From QHXW01 sp963752965 (GTDB lineage Bacteria > Acidobacteriota > Terriglobia > Bryobacterales > Bryobacteraceae), in the NCBI GenBank assembly GCA_963752965.1, contig CAVWAJ010000007.1:372001-436000 (forward strand): a stretch of DNA of 64,000 nucleotides. The letters run 5' to 3'. The translations under genes and the position numbers were made by a program. Shown here one piece after another: positions 9,463-17,938 of this stretch. The notes beneath the pieces are model-generated. The model was not told the DNA's origin, did no database searches, and was given only the letters and a program-made list of their open reading frames with translations. Numbering within the stretch: the first letter of the stretch is position 1; each line of letters starts with the position of its first letter.

Positions 9463-9939
9463 TCAAGGGACTTTCTGCCGAGTATTTATGCGCGCCGCAC
9501 TCTCAATGCAGTGTGACCGATCGCATTCTCGTTTTCGACCGCACGCACAAACGCGACCGGTCAAAGACGGCCCGGTTTGTTTGTCAGGCGCGGTGTTGGG
9601 TTCCGTGCTGGCCGGTTTTGAGCCATCCGGGAGGCTTGCCTTTGTATCGCTCTCGGCCCCTGTCTCGCCGTTGGGTTTTGAGGGCTTCGGCGGCGCGACG
9701 TCTGAAGGTTTTTTTCTTTCTGAAGAGGAAGGTGGAGGACTCGAGTGCGGACTGCCCACAGTCTGGTCTCTTATCAATGCGAGCTGCTGAGACATCCGTC
9801 TGTCGGGAGACCTCGTGTAAATCCCGAGAATTATGATTCCCCCCACCAATATCAGAGGAAACGCAACGGCGGCGCGGTATGGCTGAATTTGATCGCGGCT
9901 ATAGCTCCAAAGAACCGCTAGTTCCAGAAATGCGCCCAA
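9463..9939 (-). CDS. Membrane protein with Pro/Ser-rich tail (probably 3' half of a frameshifted gene)
   Basis: A TTG at 9939 is the only start codon available in this frame downstream of a stop at 9973-9975. The frame encodes two hydrophobic segments (WILPCVFLGAFLELAVLW, partly upstream of the TTG, and AVAFPLILVGGIIILGIY), then a soluble low-complexity region rich in Pro, Ser and Lys with CACGRKRECDRSHC near the end. The first hydrophobic segment is cut if TTG is used. Together with the overlap with 9899-10273, this makes a one-nucleotide frameshift between the two frames more likely than two genes. No family is recognised. Confidence 0.45.
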   Translation of the reverse strand: MGAFLELAVLWSYSRDQIQPYRAAVAFPLILVGGIIILGIYTRSPDRRMSQQLALIRDQTVGSPHSSPPPSSSERKKPSDVAPPKPSKPNGETGAESDTKASLPDGSKPASTEPNTAPDKQTGPSLTGRVCACGRKRECDRSHCIESAARINTRQKVP

Positions 9940-10273
9940 GAAAACGCAGGGGAGGATCCACGCGGTAGGACTCTATCGGACGCCGCCAAGTAATTTCCGC
10001 TTCATCATGGAAACTGAGCTTCTTCAGCGGATCCTCGAGGTCCCAATTCTTTTCCTGTCCGGCGATATCGACAATTGCCTGCAAGCGCGCATAGTCGCCG
10101 AACGCCTGCTTCATAAGCCGAGCGCGCCAGCCTTCCTCGCGAACCGCCCCGAGCTCGAATTTGTCGTTGCATTTGTTCAGGGCCGCTTCCAGTGTGACTC
10201 CTTTTGGATTCAGGCCGTGTAATAACCAGAGCTGCGTCGTGATCTCGGTCGCGAGCTCCAGTATTGGCTCCAT
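9899..10273 (-). CDS. Hypothetical soluble alpha-helical protein (probably 5' half of a frameshifted gene)
   Basis: 124 aa starting MEPILELATEITTQLWLLHGLNPKGV; mostly helical by eye, without a signal peptide. The last ~20 residues (LRFLGRISGTSGSLEL) look unlike the rest. In the +1 frame the same DNA reads as a membrane helix that continues into 9463-9939. Length 10273-9463 is 811 nt, i.e. 3n+1, consistent with one extra base, for example in the CCCC run at 9949-9952. The combined product would be about 269 aa: a soluble N-terminal domain, two membrane helices and a Pro/Ser-rich tail. It follows the disrupted surface-protein gene on the same strand after about 40 nt. Confidence 0.5.
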   Translation of the reverse strand: MEPILELATEITTQLWLLHGLNPKGVTLEAALNKCNDKFELGAVREEGWRARLMKQAFGDYARLQAIVDIAGQEKNWDLEDPLKKLSFHDEAEITWRRPIESYRVDPPLRFLGRISGTSGSLEL

Positions 10274-12723
10274 AAGACTTCCCTTGCCTGCCGCTCACAT
10301 CCGGCGCTTCAAAACCTATTTAATCGTTCCGAGCTTGGCAAAAAGCTTCCCGGCATCGAACTTGGCGCCAAACAGAAATTGCAGCGAATCCTTGGCATTG
10401 TCGACGGTTTTGGAGTTAAATAGCCCGAAGTTCTGATGAATGTTCGCGCCAAACCCAAGTATGAAGGGCGTTGTCGGGATCTTCAGTACCCCTTCAAGGC
10501 CGATGCGCCAGGGCCGCGAGAAACGCGAGCCGTCAGTCGGGCTGACATCGAAATTACTGTACCTGCCCGTAACAATATCCACGTAAGACTCGAGGTCCGG
10601 CGATACGTCGGTGGAGTAACTCATGCGGTACAACCCGAGCCGGGTTCCCAAGCCGAAGTTGGTATAAAACTGGTGCGCATTCGCCGATACCGCGCCCGTT
10701 GAGATGTCGCTGACCGGTGTGTCGAATCCCACCTTGGCGACTGGACCGAAGGAAAGTGCGTAGGGCCGGTGTGCATATTCCCACCGGGAAACCAGGAACG
10801 GAATCGACACACCGCCATTCAAAACCGCCGACTTCCGGGTTGAAACGAAGGTATCGAGGCTGTTTGGACAGCTGGGCGTCGTAGACGAGGAGGAACTCGC
10901 TGAGCTCCCCGAGTTGCCTGAGCTCCCGGAACCACCGGTCGCAGCGGCACCCGACGAGCCTGAACCGCCACCAGAGTTCCCCGAACCTCCGCCCGAGGGC
11001 TTCGTGGTGGCGGTAGAACTCGTAGCTGTGCACGCAGCTACCGGAAGCGAGGTAAGCCTGGCATCAAAGAAGGTCTCGAACATCACATGCTTATAGCCCG
11101 GAAAGGGCGTTCCGTGTTCGTCATACGTCCAGTAGGGCCCGCCCCAGACCCAATTCTTCGTCATATTCAAGGCTAGGAAGATGCTTTCTGACGAGAAATT
11201 GTTGTTGTCGAACGAAAACAGCCCGCCCGCCGCCATTTGTCCCCGGACGCGGCCCCAATCGAATATCGAATGGGCCGTCAGGGGGTAAGACTCTGAGTAA
11301 TTTTGCGACACGTCCATCACTTTTGGGGGCTTGTTGCGCGCATCGCACACCAACTTCTTAAAATCGATGTCGCTCGGCAATATCGGTCCCGCGTGCTCCA
11401 ATACCACGACGCAGTCTCCTCCTTCCACTGCGTTCTTGAGCGTCAAGCCAGTTTCGCCGGAGGCATCCACGGCCTGAGACTCTATCTCGCTCCCCTTCGT
11501 GTTCAACAAGGGCGCTCCATCCCCATTCACAAAAACGCTGAGCGAAGGCGCGGCCTTTGACGTATCAGTCCCGCTGCTGGCCGGCGGCGGGTCGGTATCC
11601 ACCAACAGTTTGGTATCGCCTTCCTTGGGTACCGCCCGCAGGAGTACGCGCGAGAACTTCGTGCCTTCCACCGTAAGATCCTTCGTCACACGTTGCGTCT
11701 GGTCTTTCGACAGCCATGCAATCCGAACCAATTGGTCTTTCGACACCGTACTCTTAAGGAGCAAGTCCACCTTGGGGCTGGTGATGTCAACCTTGCTTCC
11801 GTAAGTCGGAGAGCCCTTCGACGGTGCGGGACCCGCCGCTATATCGGCCTGCGCGTCGTTAACACAGACCGTGACCGTGCCGGTCGGCGCCGGCACCATG
11901 GCCGTGATCTCGGAAGTGCCAGCGCGTATCGTCTCCGCATAGATCTGCTGATCTTTCTTGGCCGCGGTGTCACAAACACTGTCGGTGATCTTCTTGGACG
12001 GTCCCACCACGGCTTGGATAGTGGTCCGTTCCCCATGAGCCGCCTGCAACGCCACTAAAACAAAATTGCCTTCCGCCAGTGGAGGACCGTTGGAGAGCGT
12101 TACATCGAACTTGGAATCCTTGAGTGAACCCGCTACGGATGCCTCGTCCTTGGTATCCCGGATCTGCCGTTGTTGGCCATTGACGCACACCGAAACAGTG
12201 CCGGAAGCCGAAAGGAACTTGTACGTGCGCCCCTGGATTTCTGAGTCCCCGCCTGCGAGCGGCAGTTTGGCGTCCGTGTCCGGATTTCCGTCATCACACA
12301 CAGACGCAACGGCCTTTGTCGCCTGCTTTTTGATCGTGGTACTGGAAACCGTCGCAGTCCGGCCCGGTGTTGCTGCCGGAGCAGTTCCTGAGGATGAGAA
12401 CTGCTGCTGGGAAGGCTGAGAGCCCGCGGTGACCGCCGGCTGCTCGTCATCACCGCTGGCGGAATCGCTTACCGCCTTTGCCGGAGAATGGGCCAAGTCC
12501 GTACTGCCATCGACCACCCACGCCTGAACGATCCAGCCTGGCTTCAGCACGAGCACAGGAATCGTGAAGTCGCCGGATGGTAGTGGCCAGACCGGCTCCA
12601 TTCTTACCTCACCACCCTCTTTGGAGACCGCGATTCTGACCATGTGGTTTGGGTCAGTGGTATGCCCTGTTACTACACCATCGGTTGTGGCCGTGTTGAT
12701 CCATATCGTGGGCAACGGCTTAG

Positions 12724-12745
12724 GAACTTGTTGAAAAAGCCCGTC
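12724..12745. repeat. Left terminal inverted repeat of the IS
   Basis: 22 bp, beginning GAACTTGTTGAAA; pairs with 13958-13979 with one mismatch. The TTAG immediately outside (12720-12723) is the left target duplication. Confidence 0.93.
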
Positions 12746-12784
12746 GATGTGTAGCCAAGAACGTGTTGGCAGCGTCTAGTTGCT

Positions 12785-13858
12785 ATGCGCGGAGACGAGA
12801 AACAGCAAGGCGGGATGTTCAGCTACGTGTCGCTGGAGGAGCGGGTACCACCAGACCACCCGCTGCGGGCGATCCGGCGGTTGGTGGATCAGATTCTGGC
12901 GAGGATGTCGAAGCGGTTCGACAAAATGTATGCCGACAATGGCCGGCCTTCGATCCCGCCGGAACGTTTATTACGAGCGCTGCTTTTGCCGACGTTCTAC
13001 TCGATCCGCAGCGAACGGATGCTGATGGAGCAACTCGATTACAACCTGTTGTTCCGATGGTTTGTGGGACTGGAGATGGACGAGCCGGTATGGAATCACG
13101 CGGTGTTCAGCAAGAATCGCGAGCGGCTGCTGAATGAGACGGTGGCCCGCGAGTTCTTTAGCGAAGTGCTCGAGCAAGCCAAACCGCATCTGTCGCAGGA
13201 GCACTTCACGGTGGACGGGACGATGATCGAAGCCTGGGCCAGTCAGAAGAGCTTCCAACGCAAGGACGGTGGCGACAGCGACAGCCCAGGTAAAGCGAGC
13301 TTCCACGGGGACAAGCGCAGCAATGCAACGCACGCCTCGAAGACCGATCCCGATGCGCGGCTATACAAGAAGTCACGCGGCAGCGAAGCCAGGTTGAGCT
13401 ACCTGGGACACGTGATGGTCGAGAACCGGCACGGGTTCATCGTGGAGGCGATGCTGACGCGGGCCGACGGAACAGCGGAGGCGGACGCGGCGATCTTGAT
13501 GGCGGATGCGATGCGGAAGAAAAGGCGCGGCCAGCGCTTCACATTGGGAGCGGACAAGGCGTATGACAGCCGGGACTTAGTCACGACCTTGCAGGCGATG
13601 CACATCACGCCGCACGTCGCGCAAAACAACAAGAATCGGCGCAGCGCCATCGACGGACGGACGACCCGGCACGGCGGCTACGCGATGAGCCAATCGCGGC
13701 GTCCGATCATCGAGCGGGCATTTGGGTGGCTGAAAACAGTGGCGGGGATGAGGAAGGTCAAGCTCCGCGGACTGGAAAAAGTGAGTTGGTTATTCCAGTA
13801 CGCGGTAGCGGCATACAATCTGTGGCGCATCCCGCGACTAAGGCCGGCGGGAGCGTAG
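12785..13858 (+). CDS. IS5-family DDE transposase
   Basis: 357 aa, full length. The N-terminal region FSYVSLEERVPPDHPLRAIR and RPSIPPERLLRALLL are hallmarks of this IS5-like transposase group. The DDE catalytic residues are visible in order: Asp in TVDGTMIEAWAS, Asp in LGADKAYDSRDLV, and Glu in RPIIERAFGWLK. The C-terminus RGLEKVSWLFQYAVAAYNLWRI is intact. It lies on the strand opposite to the gene it interrupts. Translation uses the ATG at 12785; no strong Shine-Dalgarno is visible. Confidence 0.96.
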   Translation: MRGDEKQQGGMFSYVSLEERVPPDHPLRAIRRLVDQILARMSKRFDKMYADNGRPSIPPERLLRALLLPTFYSIRSERMLMEQLDYNLLFRWFVGLEMDEPVWNHAVFSKNRERLLNETVAREFFSEVLEQAKPHLSQEHFTVDGTMIEAWASQKSFQRKDGGDSDSPGKASFHGDKRSNATHASKTDPDARLYKKSRGSEARLSYLGHVMVENRHGFIVEAMLTRADGTAEADAAILMADAMRKKRRGQRFTLGADKAYDSRDLVTTLQAMHITPHVAQNNKNRRSAIDGRTTRHGGYAMSQSRRPIIERAFGWLKTVAGMRKVKLRGLEKVSWLFQYAVAAYNLWRIPRLRPAGA

Positions 13859-13957
13859 TGCAGAGCGGCGGGCGGTGCCGACTGCGCGGCTTGGAGAGCC
13901 ACCCAAGCATCGCGAGAATGTCCCACCCGCGCGAAAACTCGAGTCGCAATGCCTGCG

Positions 13958-13979
13958 GACGGGCTATTTCAACAAGTTC
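13958..13979. repeat. Right terminal inverted repeat of the IS
   Basis: 22 bp ending TTTCAACAAGTTC, the inverted partner of 12724-12745. The second TTAG target copy follows directly at 13980-13983. Confidence 0.93.
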
Positions 13980-14104
13980 TTAGGTGCAGCGGCTCGTTTC
14001 TTCGTGACCGCTTGGCTTTGCCCCGGCATAGGAGTGAGTTTCTGGTCTGCTTGTTGCGCACTTATAGATCCGCATAAAGCAGCTAATAGCGGCAATATAT
14101 TCAT

Positions 14105-14963
14105 GGCGCTTGTCCGCATATGTCAATTAGCGTAATTGGAAACTCAAAAAAGGACAAGAAATACTTTAGGAATTTATTGCTGAAAGGATTTAGCCGGCGT
14201 TCGCGGTCACAAGTAGGTTCCGGCTGGGAAACGGTTACCCATGGCTGACATCAAGATTTGCTGGCGATTGCCAGCCACTCCAGGCTCGCAGGGTTACAGC
14301 CACCGCATGCGAATTGAGCAACCTGCCAATCGCCCACATAACCTATTCGTTTCTTCCTATCGAGACGAACAGGATTACGATGAGGAACGTGTGTCGACAC
14401 CGAATTGTGTAGACAGACCGCGAGGTATTGTCATCGAAGTTTGCGCCGTGGACAATCCCCCCGAATTTGCCGCCATATATTCCAAAATGGGGATCTCTAT
14501 CCCCCCTGTTTGGGCTTGTGGTAGAACTAACTCTGAAACTACGAAAGCTCCGCCAGCTATAAATCACCTAGTATTATTGATCGATCTTCGCTGGGGTTTC
14601 GCCTTGGATATCCGACCGAGTATCCGATCGGTCCGTGAGTGTGCCGTCGCCGCCAGCGAGACTGGCGGGTCGAGCACGTGATCGCCGCGGCTTTTCGAGC
14701 AGAAGGAGGCGATCGAGAAGATCCGGGAGTGGCTAGGGATTCCCGAAGCCACGGCGTCGTTTGCGCTCAGCTTGACCCGCGACGGGCCTACCGGCTCGAA
14801 TTGGTGGTCTTTACCAGCCGAAGCGCTCTGGTTAGGATACGCTGTTCCGATTTTTCAAGGGAGCGGCAAACTCAACGAAAGGATCATGCCTGATGCTTTG
14901 ATGCCCTCTCCGGATAATTCACGGCGCCGCCGGAGTGATCCACACTTCGTCCTGGCGACTGGT
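14105..14963. other. Long gene-poor region between the split gene and the second metal operon
   Basis: About 860 bp. The left half is visibly more AT-rich than the neighbouring genes and lies upstream of the interrupted surface-protein gene, so it should contain that gene's promoter. A TTGACA-like hexamer is present about 15-20 nt before its start codon, but I cannot pair it with a convincing -10. A 146-codon open frame at 14241-14681 has no coding character that I trust. An open frame from 14682 runs into the small Cys/His-rich gene without a good start. The stretch could be decayed mobile DNA or the left border of the efflux island. Confidence 0.4.
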
Positions 14964-15275
14964 ATGATGTTGGCGATGTGTTGTAGGCGCCGCTGGAAGG
15001 CCCTCGTGTTGCTGGCGGCTATGTGTGCCACGCTGACAGTCAGCACCGCTGCGGCTTCGCCTGCACATCATCATTCGGAGGCCCCCGGTTCTGACTGCAA
15101 CCTCTGTTGCGTCGGGCACCTGCCTGCGTTGCGATCCCCGCACTTATCGGATCTCCGCCCAGCGGTGGTGTCTGACTGGCAGGCTTCGGCGGAAGAATAC
15201 CGTTTCAACCCCGACCCGCAGTTTACGGCGACGCTAGGACGCGCGCCGCCTCACAAATCGAACCGACAAAAGTAA
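14964..15275 (+). CDS. Small secreted Cys/His-rich protein heading the second metal-efflux operon
   Basis: About 103 aa if started at the ATG at 14964 (14967 and 14976 are in-frame alternatives; no clear Shine-Dalgarno decides). After a signal peptide (RRRWKALVLLAAMCATLTVSTAAA) comes a metal-ligand cluster, SPAHHHSEAPGSDCNLCCVGH. The rest is short and polar. The layout (signal peptide, Cys/His patch, variable tail, then tolC) matches 6489-6863, although direct sequence similarity is low. A periplasmic metal-binding or sensing role is inferred from ligands and position only. Confidence 0.68.
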   Translation: MMLAMCCRRRWKALVLLAAMCATLTVSTAAASPAHHHSEAPGSDCNLCCVGHLPALRSPHLSDLRPAVVSDWQASAEEYRFNPDPQFTATLGRAPPHKSNRQK

Positions 15276-15360
15276 AGTAGCGGCGCTGCCAGCAACGTGT
15301 GCAGCGCTGCGTAGGCATGAGTTTGACTCCCGTACGGACAGAGTCTGCGGGGAGGAGATA

Positions 15361-16641
15361 ATGCACCGCCTGGTACCGCATTTCGGCGCAGGGCTTCTGT
15401 TTGCGGGTTGTCTGACGCAGCCGGCGCTTGCGCAAAACATTTTCACCTGGCAGGAAATTCGCCAGAAGTTCGAAGCCACGAATCCGACGCTGAAGGCCGG
15501 CCAGCTCAACATTGACGAGTCGAAGGCCGAGGAGATCACCGCCTTTCTTCGGCCCAACCCTGACGTAACAGGGACCATCGATCAAATCAACCCGTTCTAC
15601 CCACAGTCCTCGCCCAGTGCAGGGGGAAACGGCTACCGTCCCTTCGCTTATGCGTTTCCCTTCGGTTCGATCAGCTACCTCCATGAGCGCCAGCATAAGC
15701 GCGAGCTGCGCCTCGCGAGCGCGCAGAAAGCCACCACCATCGCCGAATCCAGCCAGGCCGATCTCGAGCGCACACTGCTATTCAGCTTGCGCGGCGCATT
15801 CGTCCAGACCTTGCAAGCCAAGGCGGTGCTGCGGCTGGCCGTCGAAAACCTGGCGTACTGGGACAAAGTTCTGGCTGTCAGCCGCGACCGCTACAAAGCC
15901 GGCGATATTGCGCAGATCGATCTCGATCGCCTGGAGCTGCAGCGTGTCACATACGAATCCGACGTGCAAACCGCCGAAGTGAATTTGCGCACCGCCAAGA
16001 TCCAGCTTCTGATGCTGTTGTACGACCGCACTCCGATCGAACAGTTTGACGTCACCGGACCCTATGACTTCACGGGCCAGATCCAGCCCCTGGACGAATT
16101 CCGCCGCATCGGTCTGGAAACCCGCCCAGACCTTAAGGCCGCGATGCAATCGGTAGACAAAGCCAAAACCGATCACTCCTTGGCCGTTGCCAACGGCTCG
16201 ACGGACCCGACCTTCGGCATGGACTTCGCCCGCAATCCGCCCATTCCGGTCTACGTGGGTTTCAGCATAACGATTCCCCTGCGCCTGTTCGACAAGAACC
16301 AGGGCGAAAAGCTGCGTACACAACTGGACATTACGCGCAACGAAAGGCTGCGTGACGCCACCGAGGCCCAGGTCTTCAGCGACATCGACTCCGCCTATGC
16401 CATGCTGAACAGCAATCTGACCCTGCTGCGGCCGTACAAGGCCGACTACCTGCAACGCGCGGTGAAGGTGCGCGATACGGTGGCGTTCGCCTACCAACGG
16501 GGCGGCGCATCGTTGCTGGACTTTCTGAATGCGCAAAGCGACTACCGCAGTATCCAAGTGAACTATTTGAACCTGGTTGGTGCATACCTGACCGCGGCGA
16601 GTCAATTGAATCTCGCCGTGGGACGCGAGGTCATCCAATGA
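15361..16641 (+). CDS. TolC-family outer-membrane efflux channel of the second metal operon
   Basis: 426 aa with signal peptide MHRLVPHFGAGLLFAGCLTQPALAQ and two outer-membrane efflux repeats; FTWQEIRQKFEATNPTLKAGQLNIDE is the characteristic first helix. GGGGAGGAG lies directly upstream of the ATG. It belongs with the adaptor (16737) and pump (17939) downstream on the same strand. The last codon overlaps a 23-codon signal-peptide-like frame (16638-16709). Confidence 0.93.
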   Translation: MHRLVPHFGAGLLFAGCLTQPALAQNIFTWQEIRQKFEATNPTLKAGQLNIDESKAEEITAFLRPNPDVTGTIDQINPFYPQSSPSAGGNGYRPFAYAFPFGSISYLHERQHKRELRLASAQKATTIAESSQADLERTLLFSLRGAFVQTLQAKAVLRLAVENLAYWDKVLAVSRDRYKAGDIAQIDLDRLELQRVTYESDVQTAEVNLRTAKIQLLMLLYDRTPIEQFDVTGPYDFTGQIQPLDEFRRIGLETRPDLKAAMQSVDKAKTDHSLAVANGSTDPTFGMDFARNPPIPVYVGFSITIPLRLFDKNQGEKLRTQLDITRNERLRDATEAQVFSDIDSAYAMLNSNLTLLRPYKADYLQRAVKVRDTVAFAYQRGGASLLDFLNAQSDYRSIQVNYLNLVGAYLTAASQLNLAVGREVIQ

Positions 16642-16709
16642 ATAGAGCTGCCGCGCTCGTTCTGGCCGCGGTTGTGACGCTCACTTCGTCGATGCCGGCG
16701 CTCTGGTGA
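16638..16709 (+). CDS. 23-residue signal-peptide-like ORF, possibly a gene remnant
   Basis: An ATG overlaps the TGA of the TolC gene (ATGA) and opens a frame encoding MNRAAALVLAAVVTLTSSMP ending ALW, then TGA. The product is a complete-looking signal peptide with nothing attached. It may be the leftover 5' end of a deleted periplasmic gene of the efflux operon, a coupling peptide, or chance. The adaptor gene starts 28 nt later with its own Shine-Dalgarno. Confidence 0.3.
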   Translation: MNRAAALVLAAVVTLTSSMPALW

Positions 16710-16736
16710 AGGCGGGGGCAAGAACAAGGAATTTGT

Positions 16737-17915
16737 ATGAAACGATCAAATGTGTGTTTCCGAGGCTATGCATGGCTCGCGCTGCTTTCGCTCGTGCTCG
16801 CGAGCTGCAGCCGTCCCAGTGCGAAGGCCACCGCATCTCCCGAGCCTTCCAGCACGACGGAGACGAGTGCGTCCAAAGCGCGACTCTTCACCGTGCCCCT
16901 GGACCAGATGGCGCACGTGCAGGTGATGCCAGTTCAGGCCGTCAAGCTGACTCGTGTCCTGCGCCTGACCGGAGCAGTCGCTTACAACAGTTTTGAGACC
17001 ACGCCCGTCATCACCCAAATCGGCGGCCCTGTGGCGCGAATTCTCGTTTCTCCCGGGCAGGAGGTCAGCGCGGGCCAGCCCATGCTCTATGTCAGCAGTC
17101 CGGATTACGCCCAACTGCGCACTAATTTTGTGAAGGCGCGCGACGCTTACCAGTTGGCCCTGAAGACGTATTCACGTTCAGCCGAACTCTACGCGCACGG
17201 TGCGCGCGCGTTGGCCGATCTGGAGCAGGCCGAATCCACGCGCAATCAGGCGCAGGCCGACTTGCAGGCCGCCGAGCAGGCGCTGACGGTGCTGGGATTG
17301 AACCCTGAGAAAGTCTTAAGGGATCCTGTCTCGCCCGAGATCGCGGTGTTTGCGCCCATCGCCGGCGTGGTGGTGGAGCGCCTCGCGTCCCCCGGACAGG
17401 TGCTCCAGGCCGGCGCGACGCAGGTGTTCACTGTTTCCAATATGAACACTGTATGGGTGCTTGCCAATGTTTATGAGCACGACCTGGGGTTTGTGCGTGT
17501 GGGCGATGCCGTGGAGATCCAAACGGACGCCTATGCGACCAAGTTTCACGGAAAGATTTCCTTTGTCTCCCCCGCGCTCGACGCCACCTCTCGCACCCTG
17601 CAGGTGCGCATCGTAACCGATAATCCGGGAGGAAAGCTGAAGAAGGACATGTACGTGACGGCCATCGTGGAGGCGGGCGTAATCGAGGACGCTCTGACTG
17701 TGCCGGACGCTTCCGTACTGCGCACTGCTGAAAATGAGCCCTTCGTCTACGTTGTCGAACAGCCGGCCAAGCCTAATCAGTTCGGCCAGCGGCTGGTTTC
17801 CGTGGGTGAGAGCTTGGGCGGCAAGACTCACATCCTGAGCGGGCTTCAGCGAGGCGAAAACGTCGCAGCCGATGGCAGTTTGTTCTTGCAGTTCGCGAAT
17901 TCGTTTCAGCAATAG
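16737..17915 (+). CDS. RND efflux periplasmic adaptor, lipoprotein (CzcB-like)
   Basis: 392 aa. The N-terminus is a lipoprotein signal with lipobox LASC (about residue 20). It continues with barrel-sandwich (ITQIGGPVARILVSPGQEV), alpha-hairpin (about 120-190), second half of the lipoyl-like domain (VFAPIAGVVVERLASPGQ) and beta-barrel domains ending in a membrane-proximal region. AAGGA lies about 7 nt before the ATG. Unlike the adaptor at 3834-5183 it has no heavy-metal-binding domain or His-rich tail, fitting a different metal range. It sits between its TolC and pump partners. Confidence 0.92.
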   Translation: MKRSNVCFRGYAWLALLSLVLASCSRPSAKATASPEPSSTTETSASKARLFTVPLDQMAHVQVMPVQAVKLTRVLRLTGAVAYNSFETTPVITQIGGPVARILVSPGQEVSAGQPMLYVSSPDYAQLRTNFVKARDAYQLALKTYSRSAELYAHGARALADLEQAESTRNQAQADLQAAEQALTVLGLNPEKVLRDPVSPEIAVFAPIAGVVVERLASPGQVLQAGATQVFTVSNMNTVWVLANVYEHDLGFVRVGDAVEIQTDAYATKFHGKISFVSPALDATSRTLQVRIVTDNPGGKLKKDMYVTAIVEAGVIEDALTVPDASVLRTAENEPFVYVVEQPAKPNQFGQRLVSVGESLGGKTHILSGLQRGENVAADGSLFLQFANSFQQ

Positions 17916-17938
17916 TTGTCAGTCAAGGCCATTTACTC

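Larger units (their letters stand above)
12724..13979 (+). mobile_element. Complete IS5-family insertion sequence (1256 bp)
   Basis: Bounded by 22-bp terminal inverted repeats at 12724-12745 and 13958-13979, identical except for one base (position 14, A versus T), each outer end beginning GAACTTGTTG. It is flanked by a 4-bp direct repeat TTAG (12720-12723 and 13980-13983), which fits the YTAR target preference known for IS5-group elements. It carries one full-length transposase gene. The near-perfect ends and intact reading frame imply a recent insertion. Confidence 0.95.
10316..14104 (-). pseudogene. Large secreted/outer-membrane protein gene interrupted by an IS5-family element
   Basis: The 3' part (10316-12719) and the 5' part (13980-14104) join in frame when the insertion sequence and one TTAG copy are removed. 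The rebuilt protein is about 842 aa and starts with a perfect signal peptide, MNILPLLAALCGSISAQQ, ahead of the body starting LPTIWINTATT. It has several beta-sandwich-like repeats with conserved cysteines (SVCD ... GTVSVCVNGQQRQI; SVCD ... GTVTVCVNDAQADI), a Gly/Ser-rich linker (about residue 600-670 of the rebuilt protein) and a C-terminal part of alternating beta strands resembling a small outer-membrane barrel. Residual translation from the TTG at 12715 would lack a signal peptide. No family name is recognised. Confidence 0.85.

Noticed and set aside
14241..14681. 146-codon plus-strand frame in the gene-poor region
   Set aside because: No domain, no ribosome site and mixed composition; probably non-coding or decayed DNA.
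14105..14963. A left-hand copy of the tRNA-Glu 3' end that would define the island's attL
   Set aside because: I scanned by eye for GGTTCGATTCCCG-like sequence and found no convincing copy, so the left border remains undefined.
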